A DNA stretch of 33,060 nt from Nitrososphaeraceae archaeon. GTDB taxonomy: Archaea > Thermoproteota > Nitrososphaeria > Nitrososphaerales > Nitrososphaeraceae. The notes beneath the pieces are model-generated. The model was not told the DNA's origin. It ran no database searches and was given only the letters and a program-made list of their open reading frames with translations. The DNA lies in contig JADDOQ010000007.1 of NCBI GenBank assembly GCA_016782315.1, forward strand, positions 1 through 33,060. Reading direction: 5' to 3'. The position numbers and the translations under genes are program-made. Below, piece after piece: positions 20,918 through 31,121 of this stretch (positions are counted from its first letter, which is position 1; every line of letters begins with the position of its first letter).

Positions 20918-22046
20918 TTATTTCTCTCCCTCTCCCTCTCCCTTCTCTTTATTATTTGACTTGTCATAAATTACAAAAATTAGCATAGGTGGGGAAATTG
21001 TTGTCGTCTTTATTTTATTGTGTTTTAACTCATTTAGATAATGATCCATTAGCCCCTTAAAATATGAAATTTTGTAGTTTATGAGGCCGGTAAGGGCAAC
21101 TGCAATCTGGCAGTAGGAAAGGACCTCCTGCTTTTGCTTTTTTGAATAGTTAATCTCCTGTTTTATAGAGTCCAGCTTTTCTGAGTGTTCCTTTATCGCA
21201 TTCTTGATGCCTCCATACCTTTTCAGCCCATCTATTAGAGATCTACAAAACCCCTTTTCATTAGGCTTGTTGTCCTTATCATGTTTAGTGTCTTTGCCAT
21301 CGGAACAGTCATCTAATGGGATAATGCTGATCTTGAAATCCTGCACAAATCGGTTAATCTCGATAATGTCCTGTTCGCTAACCCTGTTTTGGAGGAGGTT
21401 GGTTAAAGCTGGCCCTACAAATGGGGTTGCCTGCAGTGTAAATCGATAGTGGTTTACCTGGTTTTTTAGTGATTGAACCTCTTTTGCTTTTGCTTCTGCC
21501 TCCTTCTCAAACCCAAGTTTCCTGTCGTATTGCTCCTCCACATCTTTTAAAAATTTGCGCACGGCTTGATCTTCCGGAATATGGTTAGCGTCTGCAATCT
21601 CAAAAACTGTGAGCCGTAACTGCTTTACCTCTTTTAGCCCAAACCCCATTGCCTCCAATTCAGAAAATGCGTTGAGGGTTTGGCTGTGCATGCTTAACTG
21701 GGACTTCAGCGATAAAACTTCCATTTGGAGATCTGATCTCTGATCATAAAGTTCTTTGTTTTTCCTTTCGTTATCCTTTGTCTCCTGTCTTAATGATAAG
21801 GCAGTGTGGTATTCGTTATATATTTTGGCAGCATCAAACCCGAGAGTTTTAAAATCATGCATGACCTTTGCAAAGTCCCTGATCTCTTCTATATCGATGC
21901 CATAAGCAACCCATAACACCTTTTTTAGGCCATAGAACCATTTAATATAAACCAGGGCAGATTTTTCTTTTTGATAAAGTTGCTGGAGGTTTCGTTCTAC
22001 TTCATTGCTCTTTTTCTCTTTTTCGTCAATTTTTTTTAGGAGCCAT
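20918..22046 (-). CDS. Coiled-coil hypothetical protein; likely start at 22046 with one-base frameshift in a T8 run
   Basis: 333 aa ORF 20918-21919 plus upstream coding-like MAPKK(fs)IDEKEKKSNEVERNLQQLYQKEKSALVYIKWFYGLKKVLWVAYG. Confidence 0.7.
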
Positions 22047-22748
22047 TATAGATGTAATTCTTACCCATGTTAGTGATACTAATAGAAGTTCTATTCAAAT
22101 TTATGCTTATGAACTCTAGCGCTAATAGGTGTTGTATTACATTGTTTCTTAAAGGTATAATGGTCAGTCATAAGACCCATCCTCAATTCGAGAATAAATA
22201 TACATTATTTCTCGTACTTCCCATTCGTCACCCTCCGTCGATTCATAGAGTTTGTCTAGGAGTTTGACGGCCAATATACTTATGTCATCTTGTGTAAAAC
22301 TTGGTTTAGCCATAGTTCCATTCTGATGTTGAAATATATAGGCTCATCTATCTTTGAAAAAGAATAAAATCAAATAAAAAATATTGCAAGTACTTGGATC
22401 TTTGTAACCAATATTGGCGATTGATAATTTATAGGCAAAGCACAGTAAGAATTCTTTAAGGCTATACAACCCACATCAACTATGATGGAAGTAAAACGAC
22501 TTGTTTGGCCGATCTACTTGTAGGAATCGAAGCGGATGTCGCATTACAGATTTAACATAAAATATCTCGGATAATTATTTGAGTTCGATATCAAATCTTG
22601 ATTTTGTGACAAAAACTTGTACTTTTAATAAAACTGAAATTTCCAAACCTATGGAAAATACCATCAATACGGTAAAATCACTAATTTCATTGTTAAATAA
22701 TTTTATTTATCATATATTTGATAAATGTAAAATTACACATCAATATTA

Positions 22749-23516
22749 TTAGGAGGTAATATGTTTCATTCTGTCTTCTATTATGCGAACAATGTCTTCT
22801 CTAGTGTCGGTTTCCCGTAAGATCTTGCTAAAACTGATTACCTCTTTGATAACCTTGGAGTTGTATTTAATTAACTCCCTGGCCATTATTTCGCTTTTTT
22901 CATCTGGAAGTTTGTTTCTACAGTAAAATTTGACAAACTCAATAAACTCTTCATCATTGTATTCAGAGATATTGTATTCTACGAACAGTGCTCTTAGTTT
23001 ACTTAACGGTTCATCGTTACCTAATCTGTTTTGATCATCCAATGCTGCAAATATTTTGATGTTATCCATTTTGATTTCAGTTTTGTTCGTTTTAGCTGTT
23101 TTTTCTATGGTGCCGTTTTTTAGTAAATGCGGTAGAGTATTCCAATCACTCTTTCTTAGTTTACTGATATTGTCTATTATTATTACTTTAGCGTTTTTAT
23201 TTTTGGATATTTGATCCACTAAATCTGGACTTTTCTCTAGTGCTGGATCATAATATACAACATCATTGCATTGATCATGAATTTTCATTAGGAACATATC
23301 CTTAGAGGATGAACTTGGTCCACTTAATAAAATATTATTTTGTTTGGAATCAATTAAGACTTGGTATAGCTTTTCCTTTATGTCTCCTAAACCGTATATG
23401 GGAAAAAAAAATTGCTCTGCGTTTTCAATTGTTGTTCTACCTTCATAATTATGTTTGAACAATGCTTTGTCATTGTTTTTTTTTAATTTGCCAGATTTGT
23501 CTCCAACACCAAACAT
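22749..23516 (-). CDS. AAA+ ATPase-like protein with degenerate Walker A
   Basis: PIYGLGDIKEKLYQVLIDSKQNNILLSGPSSSSKDMFLMKI and VIIIDNISKL; sensor-1-like IKIFAALDDQNRLGNDEPLSKLRALF. Confidence 0.75.
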   Translation of the reverse strand: MFGVGDKSGKLKKNNDKALFKHNYEGRTTIENAEQFFFPIYGLGDIKEKLYQVLIDSKQNNILLSGPSSSSKDMFLMKIHDQCNDVVYYDPALEKSPDLVDQISKNKNAKVIIIDNISKLRKSDWNTLPHLLKNGTIEKTAKTNKTEIKMDNIKIFAALDDQNRLGNDEPLSKLRALFVEYNISEYNDEEFIEFVKFYCRNKLPDEKSEIMARELIKYNSKVIKEVISFSKILRETDTREDIVRIIEDRMKHITS

Positions 23517-23573
23517 TTTTCCTTCTCCATATTTACTGCATCTATGTATATTACCTTTAAGATATAAAGAACA

Positions 23574-24422
23574 TTGGAATCAGACAGATTCGGAGTAAAA
23601 AAGGTTTATCCTACAAAGCCCGGTACCACAGAACTGTATATGCCTAATGCCCGAGAGATTGCCACACATGAGCAAACCAAAAGTGATGGTAGCAAAAAAT
23701 ATGATAATGGTGCTTATTATCAGAGACTAAACAGAATGAGAACTTTGGGTTGTGGGAAAGTGAGGTCTAACGACATGCACTTCAAAAAATCAATGGTAGA
23801 CCAGGAGGTAACAGGATATTTCAAATTTATCCATGGAATGGCTGATGTGGACTCAAAGTTAAGAGGTGGAACCCATGGAAACGACAGTGACACTTCGGCC
23901 AGGTGCTACATATTCGGCGTAAAAGACCTGAAGTTCCAAAAAGAATATCCCCACAATGGTGGATATAGTTATTCTATGCACAACCTACGAACAAAAACTA
24001 GGCCTGCTGATGGAGAGCCAAATAGAGAATACGCACCAGATGAAAAAATCAAGTTTAATTTGGATTTTCCTATTCCAGTAGGAAATTGGATAGGCTTTAA
24101 GGGCATCACCATTAATGAAGGCTCTGGCAAGGTACGATGTGAAATGTACCTAGACACTGCAGGAATAGACACAAACGGTAACTTTAATCCGAAGAGGCAG
24201 AGCTGGAGACTATGGTACAGTATTTTGGACGAAGACGGAAAATATGGTTCTGATAGACAGGAAGGCAATAATAAGAGAAAGACCAGAAAAGCTTGGACCA
24301 CTGCACAAGAAAACAGTTCGATTCAATTTAGGCTAGACGCTGAGTGTGAAAACACCAGCATGACCCTGACCAATGATGATTTCAAATTACTTTCAGCAAG
24401 GGAGATAGTGAGACCATCTTAA
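23574..24422 (+). CDS. Hypothetical beta-rich protein
   Basis: 282 aa TTG-initiated ORF; RFGVKKVYPTKPGTTELYMPNAREI...VTGYFKFIHGMADVD; no signal peptide visible. Possibly concanavalin-like fold (inference). Confidence 0.7.
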   Translation: MESDRFGVKKVYPTKPGTTELYMPNAREIATHEQTKSDGSKKYDNGAYYQRLNRMRTLGCGKVRSNDMHFKKSMVDQEVTGYFKFIHGMADVDSKLRGGTHGNDSDTSARCYIFGVKDLKFQKEYPHNGGYSYSMHNLRTKTRPADGEPNREYAPDEKIKFNLDFPIPVGNWIGFKGITINEGSGKVRCEMYLDTAGIDTNGNFNPKRQSWRLWYSILDEDGKYGSDRQEGNNKRKTRKAWTTAQENSSIQFRLDAECENTSMTLTNDDFKLLSAREIVRPS

Positions 24423-24837
24423 ACTTCCACAATCTCTTTATTTTCAAATTAAAAGGGTATTTATCATTATCTGCAACAACACAATCCCATATTATTTTCA
24501 TATTGGATTGATAATCGCGATTATTTTTATTTTTAATATTCATTGGATGGACTGGTATTGACAACAATATGTTCACATCGAGTTTTCACATATCCTGCAA
24601 TTCTTTTATATGATTACTTTGCACTGATGGCATTTGCTAATGTTTTGGATTGCATGATTTGTTTTTAAACCAATTCGTAAATAATGCACAACGAGTAATA
24701 AGGATTAAAAGACTTACTAATACTCTTTCCAACAATCGTTTTTGTTTTCTTTATTTATATTTTTCACCAAGGGGTAGGAATGTTGGTTAAACATGCTTGA
24801 CTGTGGTAATTGGTAGCTTTATGGTGACTTGTCCATT

Positions 24838-24870
24838 ATTGATGCATTATTGATGCATTATTGATGCATT
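24838..24870. repeat. Three perfect tandem copies of ATTGATGCATT (11 bp)
   Basis: Direct reading of attgatgcatt x3, each containing palindrome ATGCAT. Confidence 0.95.
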
Positions 24871-25364
24871 TTTGATAATTCATATCAGTTAGAATCCTGA
24901 TATAATGACTGAAAAATATGCAATTTTGAATCCTATGGAAGTGTCATATGCAATTAAGGTATCAATATATTATTATAGTAACAGTTATCAAATAAAGTGT
25001 GAAAAATTTGTCGGGCAAAGAACAACAGTTCTGACACTTTTAATCAAAAGCGGAGTTCTTTGGTTTGAGAGAAAAAGAACACATTAACGCCCTAAATAAC
25101 ATATTTGTTGCCTTCTTTCATTTTTCGTTTAGGGACGGTGACAAACCATCTGTGATTGTGACCTCATTTTATGAAACTGTCATTCCGTATTGGATGAGTT
25201 TAAAAGTAATGATTTTGATTGATGGGGTAAGATGTTGTTCTATGATGCCGAATTGTTTATTTGGTTACCGTCTTGGATTGCAATAGATTAACTAGCATGT
25301 TGGTAACAATTCCCTGTATCCATTTTGGTAAAAAATGTTTGTCCAGTTGATTTTGAACCTGATG

Positions 25365-25740
25365 TTAGATCTTTCTGATTTTTTCTTCCCTAAACTCTTC
25401 CGCGTTTTTCCATGTAAACTCAAACAACTCACTGCACCATTCAACAAACTTTTTGTCTGTGCTGTACAGCCCGCTAGTCAAGTCTGCCAAACCCCTGTCA
25501 TCGGGAAAGCAAACCATTGCCTCTTTTCATTTAACCCTCTTGCTATGGTAACCTCATCCATCATTTTTCTTCCGATTTTTCCCTCACTTAGCAATACCTT
25601 CCATTGTAACCTTGTCAGAACCTCATCCCTGGTCGGAGGTGCGACCACGTTTTCGGGAAGAATGTACAGATATTTTACCCCCTTAAATATTTCTTTTAAA
25701 ATATTCTTATTTTCATTAGTTATTACTACTGTATTATCTA
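25365..25740 (-). pseudogene. C-terminal remnant of a TrmB-like/sensory protein, frameshifted
   Basis: VVITNENKNILKEIFKGVKYLYILPENVVAPPTRDEVLTRLQWKVLLSEGKIGRKMMDEVTIARGLNEKRQWFAFP then next frame DDRGLADLTSGLYSTDKKFVEWCSELFEFTWKNAEEFREEKIRKI*. Confidence 0.6.
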
Positions 25741-26540
25741 TGAGTGCAAGAATTGAGAATGGGTGGGATGCAGAAACATATGATAATGTTTCTACAATAC
25801 AACAGGAATTTGCATTAAAACTTATCCAGTTAAGAAATTGGACAGGTAATGAGATTGTAATCGATGCAGGATGCGGATCTGGAAGAGTTACGCAAACCCT
25901 TTCAAAAAAGATTCTAAATGGCAAGATTTATGCTGTTGATAAGGATACAAATATGATTGATAAAGCAAAAGATAACTTGGCAAATTCTGAGAATGTGTCC
26001 ATTATCCATTCTGACCTTCTTGACCTTAACCTAAACCATATTGGTTCAAAAGCAGACGTAATATTTTCTAATGCCGTCTTGCATTGGATACCGGACCATC
26101 CAGGATTATTCAAGGCATTTCATGAACTGCTAAATGATAATGGTCGGCTGCTTATTCAATGTGGGGGATATGGAAATTTGAAGAATGCTATTTCCATATT
26201 TGATAAAGTAAAAGAGTCTAAAAAATTCAAAGATTATTTTACCAATTGGAAAGAGGAGTGGTATTTTGCAAAGCCAGAAGATACTGAAAGACTTCTCAAA
26301 GAAATAGGATATAAAAATATTAAAGCATATTTATCAAAAGCACCAGTAAGTTTTGATAGTAGGAGTAACTATTCTTTGTATATTAAAACGGTAGTATTAG
26401 GACCTTATTTGAGATGTATTGCATCAGGCAAAGGCAAAGAAGGATATCTTGAATCTGTACTAAAAGAAATTGAGCATAATAATGTTGATATGATGTGGAA
26501 ACTTGATTATGTCAGATTAAATATTTTGGCATACAGATAG
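25740..26540 (+). CDS. Trans-aconitate/UbiE-like SAM methyltransferase
   Basis: WDAETYDNVSTIQQEFALKLIQLRNWTGNEIVIDAGCGSGRVTQTLS...VIFSNAVLHWIPDH; true start likely ATG 25740, not 25335. Confidence 0.9.
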   Translation: MSARIENGWDAETYDNVSTIQQEFALKLIQLRNWTGNEIVIDAGCGSGRVTQTLSKKILNGKIYAVDKDTNMIDKAKDNLANSENVSIIHSDLLDLNLNHIGSKADVIFSNAVLHWIPDHPGLFKAFHELLNDNGRLLIQCGGYGNLKNAISIFDKVKESKKFKDYFTNWKEEWYFAKPEDTERLLKEIGYKNIKAYLSKAPVSFDSRSNYSLYIKTVVLGPYLRCIASGKGKEGYLESVLKEIEHNNVDMMWKLDYVRLNILAYR

Positions 26541-27113
26541 GAACAGATAATCACTACAAAAATCTTAAATTACACTATTGAATGGTTGTTTCTTTTCACC
26601 GTTCTTGCATTGACTTTTATCCTTCCTTGTTTCTTTTCTACTTTCTTATAAAAGCGTAATTGTCATTATCATTATTACACTTGTGTGTCGTTTTCTTTTG
26701 ATCACCGATTTATAATTTCTAGTTCTTGTATTTTGTTTGACTGATTCTATTCCTATCTAATGGAGACAATTCAAACGATAGTTGTGAGCAAACTCAAATG
26801 TAAAGTGATGAAGACAAGATATGTGTTTCAGAGATTTTTTGAAATGGTGGGGTGGATAAAATGCCTACAAGCAAAAGAAAAAAGGCCCAATAATGAACAG
26901 TGATTCTTAGTCAACCAAAAAAAAAAATTACAAATACAAAAAAAGATGTTTTCTAAATGCCATCTATATTTAATTAGTTATTCAAGGTAAATCAATTATT
27001 TATCGTAAAATTTGTAGAGTTTTTCTGAAATAGAAAAAAAGGCTATCCATTAGTTTCACTAGTTTATCGTAATCGTAATGCCTGATCCAAAGAAAGGGAT
27101 TAGAACCGTGAAC

Positions 27114-27160
27114 TCGATGGACCGAGCGGGATTGAATTCCTTGCGGTAAAGGGGTTCAAT
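27114..27160. repeat. Dispersed repeat copy A, tRNA-3'-end-like in antisense
   Basis: tcgatggaccgagcgggattgaattccttgcggtaaaggggttcaat; 39/47 match to 30263-30309. Confidence 0.65.
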
Positions 27161-27486
27161 AGAAAATATTGGCAAATCTAGTCATTTATTTTTTAAGGCG
27201 TTTGACTAATGAGATCTATCATATGTTAAGACAAATAGATGGGGCCAGAAAAGCGTTCATTATTGAAGATGGCCCAGAGCGCTTGTGCTGATATCGGTCC
27301 TTTGAAGTTGATTCTGTATTGGAGTAAGACTTGTATTGATTTAAATATTTGTTGCATGCCAATATCACATAACTGACCACCATGGATTCCCTGACATGCA
27401 TCAACAACCATGTTGCAGATACAATAGTTAACATGAACTGCAGGATCTAAAACCCAAACCAATATTTAACCTGATTTGCATCAGAG

Positions 27487-27957
27487 CTACTCATATATTT
27501 GTGGGTCCTCCACACCCGCCCCAATGTTTTCTTCATAAAGGATCACAAAGGTGTGACCTTCGGTATCATTTTTGAAACGAGTGCCAAATTTGGTATCAAC
27601 CAACTCCTTGACCTCTACCTTTTTGAGAAACTCGTTTATCTGCTTTTCCGCGACAGACAGATCCTGGTGATCAATTATTTTTACCCTCATAAAACTATTT
27701 GTGCCTTTCTGGAGTAATAAGAATATTGTTGTTGTGACGGTTGCTATCATGGTAAACACCGCCGGCTTTGACAAGATATGCAGCAAAATATCCATCCAAA
27801 TACGCTTGATTATGGTAATCATCAGTAGTATGATGATTGATCCATTATTGCTGTGTTCCATCATAACGAGAATTCTCGTCAATAGCATTCCAGCCATAAA
27901 TCCACCAACATTAGTAGTAAACGCTATGGGGATTGATGAACTGATCCTATAATGCAA
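27487..27957 (-). CDS. Hypothetical membrane protein
   Basis: 156 aa with N-terminal hydrophobic helices and soluble C-terminus. Confidence 0.5.
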   Translation of the reverse strand: MHYRISSSIPIAFTTNVGGFMAGMLLTRILVMMEHSNNGSIIILLMITIIKRIWMDILLHILSKPAVFTMIATVTTTIFLLLQKGTNSFMRVKIIDHQDLSVAEKQINEFLKKVEVKELVDTKFGTRFKNDTEGHTFVILYEENIGAGVEDPQIYE

Positions 27958-28019
27958 ATACTGTTTGAAATGCTATAGAAGGTAGTATGTGCATGCCCAT
28001 TGCCAAGAGCAGCAGACAT

Positions 28020-28277
28020 TCACAATATGCCGGAAATTGCTCCATACGCCCCAACCAATAACACTTGGCCATTTTTTAAAAAGTAAGATGCAATTACGTT
28101 GGAAAAAAGGGAAAGCCTTACTGGTAGTGGAATGGATCCCAGTTGAACAGTAGTCTTGTTCTTTCCGTTATCTGTCGTTTCTTTTGGGTATTGGGTATGG
28201 ATGCACGATACGCACACAAAGTCAAGCACTACAATGAATGCCCTTAATAAAAATGGTAAAGGGTCTTGGTGGAACAA
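28020..28277 (-). CDS. Hypothetical membrane protein, possibly 3'-frameshifted
   Basis: 85 aa; hydrophobic coding-like sequence continues past the stop in another frame (ECLLLLAMGMHILPSIAFQTVFAL*). Confidence 0.4.
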   Translation of the reverse strand: MFHQDPLPFLLRAFIVVLDFVCVSCIHTQYPKETTDNGKNKTTVQLGSIPLPVRLSLFSNVIASYFLKNGQVLLVGAYGAISGIL

Positions 28278-28320
28278 AACAACACAGCTTTAATACCTTA
28301 TCACAATATCTTTTTCTAAA

Positions 28321-28896
28321 ATGTGCTCTGATACCAATAGCACCACCACAATCAGGTTAAGCAAGCTGTTGGCATATGCCCTAAGGCACAACCCCTCAAT
28401 GTTTGGCTTGACTTTGGATGAGGACGGGTTTGCGGACCTTGATAGGCTTGTCAAATCCCTTGGCAGCCAAAAAAATGTTATGGATTTGAGGAAAGAAGTC
28501 ATTGAGAATTTGGTGGCAAACCAGCAAAAACCAAGGTTGGAGATAAAGGGCAACAAGATTAGGGCGGTGCATGGTCATACCATAGAGATAAGGAAAAAGA
28601 ATCCGGTTGAGCCTCCGAATATCCTTTACCATGGAACACCTAGAAAGAACTTTGACTCAATAGTGAAACATGGGCTGAGGAGAATGGAGCGCCAATACGT
28701 TCACCTTTCGACTGATGTCAACACGGCAACAGATGTTGGGAAAAGGAGGGACAAGTCACCTGTGGTTTTCTCAATAAGCGCAAAGGATGCCTACCTGAGT
28801 GGTGTGTTGTTTTACAGGGGTTCGGAAGCCGTGTGGCTGTCTGGTGACATTGCACCAGAGTACCTGAAAGTTGAAAGTGGGTTTGGAATACGATAA
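28321..28896 (+). CDS. kptA: RNA 2'-phosphotransferase, Tpt1/KptA family
   Basis: RLSKLLAYALRHNPSMFGLTLDEDGFADLDRLV; LYHGTPRKNFDSIVKHGLRRMERQYVHLSTD; VVFSISAKDAYLSGVLFYRGSEAVWLSGDIAPEYL. Confidence 0.95.
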   Translation: MCSDTNSTTTIRLSKLLAYALRHNPSMFGLTLDEDGFADLDRLVKSLGSQKNVMDLRKEVIENLVANQQKPRLEIKGNKIRAVHGHTIEIRKKNPVEPPNILYHGTPRKNFDSIVKHGLRRMERQYVHLSTDVNTATDVGKRRDKSPVVFSISAKDAYLSGVLFYRGSEAVWLSGDIAPEYLKVESGFGIR

Positions 28897-29440
28897 TATT
28901 AACATGGAACTGCTGCTGCTGCTGGTGCTTTGCGATTCGGCGTCATTGCCTGTATTGGCTTATCTTTAAAACACAAATTCTTTACCAGATGCGGATGGTG
29001 TTAACTTTATTTTGGGATTGAAAACGATATCCTCATAATAGCCTATTCCTCATGGTTCACGGAATCTCCTTTTTTTCATTGGATTGGCACGACCCTTTTG
29101 GCTACAACCGGCACCTAGTCTAAGGGTTTTAATATTTGAAATACAGTAAATCTCTGTATCAACGCTCTGGAACTTTGGAAAGGTAGTTGGGCTTTTGATT
29201 GTCTTTTACAGCGAATTAACATAGTCATACTATCAATCTTTATATTGCAACTCGTTATCTATCTTGTCTTGTCTTTTAATTCCATTGGTTTTCTCAATCC
29301 TTTTCTGATGCTTCCCCATGGTCAATGGCGATTCAAGTAAATGAATGCAGTTTCCAAAGTTCCTCATTATTTTTGATTTCCAACACTTTTTGATTTACAC
29401 CCTTTATCAGTAGAAACCACTTTAAGGAACTGTTATGGAT

Positions 29441-29460
29441 ATGGACCGAACGGGGTTAAT
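29441..29460. repeat. Dispersed repeat copy D (short)
   Basis: atggaccgaacggggttaat, similar to atggaccgagcgggattgaat in copy A. Confidence 0.45.
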
Positions 29461-29633
29461 GAAAAAACTGTTCCTATAAAGAGATTATCTTACTTTGACT
29501 ATATAGGATTAAGATTTTAGGATAATATGTTTCCTAAAATGTTAATAGTTTTACGAATCTATTTGCAGATGTTATAACAAGTGGTTTGAAGAAACTACAA
29601 AGCTTTGTAAATTAATATGGTTTGATCATTCTA

Positions 29634-29914
29634 GAAAATGTTATGATAAAATTATTATAACAGCAGTCGCTGTGGCAATAGTGATTGGAACATCTTTGAC
29701 AACAACTACAGTAGTGTATGCAGGAAATGACTGGAATGGTAGTTGTAGGGATGCAGGATATGAACATGGACAAAACTGACCTTTTAGTGTAGACACATAT
29801 GACCATTGTAGAGACGAGAAAGGCGGTGATAACGCTTACTACAAAGGTTTTATTGATGGATGCATGCCTGTAGAAGGCAACACAAAAGACATTTGCGAAT
29901 CTGCAACCGACTGA
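29634..29914 (+). pseudogene. Small secreted protein with in-frame TGA and no start codon
   Basis: KIIITAVAVAIVIGTSLTTTTVVYAGNDWNGSCRDAGYEHGQN*PFSVDTYDHCRDEKGGDNAYYKGFIDGCMPVEGNTKDICESATD*; TGA at 29777-29779. Confidence 0.65.
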
Positions 29915-30262
29915 CTCATTATATCGGGTGCTTAAAAAAAAGATTGAGACCGGTTACGCATCGGATTAATTTTAGCACAAACTTTTCATCCATTATTTTT
30001 TATTGGTTGATTAGGATGCCTTATTTGAGGCCGTTAATAATTCTCAAAGGCAAATTCAGCTGAATGTTTGACAACCAATCTCTTTAACATGGTATTTATT
30101 CATCGAACCTCGTATAACATAAATTGGATTGACAATTGTCATTTTGTTTTGTGTTGGCAAATTAGTTCACCATTTCATGTTGGTCTGGATTCAAACTTCC
30201 AATTTTTTGTTAACATATTGGTTTTCCAAACCTAAAACCTACCTAAATCTTCCGAATCATTG

Positions 30263-30309
30263 TCGATGGACTGAGAGGGATTAGATTCTTTTTGGTAAAG
30301 GGATTCAAT
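30263..30309. repeat. Dispersed repeat copy B, tRNA-3'-end-like in antisense
   Basis: tcgatggactgagagggattagattctttttggtaaagggattcaat. Confidence 0.65.
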
Positions 30310-31121
30310 CCATCCACGTTACAATGTGATTGTTTACAATTATTGTAAAAAGGTGCAATTATTATACTATATTATTGTTGAGGACACAAAACCCAATAAA
30401 TAAATCTGATTGTTATTAGAATCAAGTCTTCATTATATTTTGCATTTATCATTTGAAAAAGGAATGTCATTACCTTAATTCATTAAAAAATTTTTGGTAT
30501 TCAAAAATTAATTAGTTATATCGGTTTGAGCAAGTTTGATTTTGATTTTTGCTGTAAACAGATGCATTAAAACTATGTAGATAAGAAGGTATCGATAAAT
30601 TGTTTGAGTTTTTGCGATTGTTCTCAAACATCTCAATGTTTGTTGCAGATAAATCCATAGATATATCCTAAAGATTAGGGTTCTGTTTAAGGTTAAATGT
30701 TCCGGTTTTGTGAATGGTAACTGCATATGCCAACGCACATTTGTTTGCTTCGGTAGTCAAGTGTTGTGACGTTTGAGATATGTACGATATTTCAGGTATA
30801 TTACCTTCAGCTCTGCAATAAGAAAATGTCTTTATGCTTGTTTTTATAAAGAATTCGCTAATGAGCCATAACCTTTGCTATTTTATGAGGGTTAGCAAAT
30901 GCTTTTTAGCTAATGAGATTAGTTGTTTGTTTTGGCATCAATGAATCGACATCATTTAATTCGATTCACAATTTGCATCTCTGAATTGATTTTTAAATTT
31001 AAATTACTCGATTCAACTAATGCTACAGGTATAGATCCAGCCAAAAAAGAAAACTTTTTCCACCGAACACCTGGATTAATGATTTGCGCTATCCGCATCA
31101 AAAAACTTTACTGTGTTTTGT

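Noticed and set aside
29777-29779. TGA as a selenocysteine codon
   Set aside because: The gene also lacks a start codon; surrounding sequence fits Gly, and no SECIS-like structure was evident by eye.
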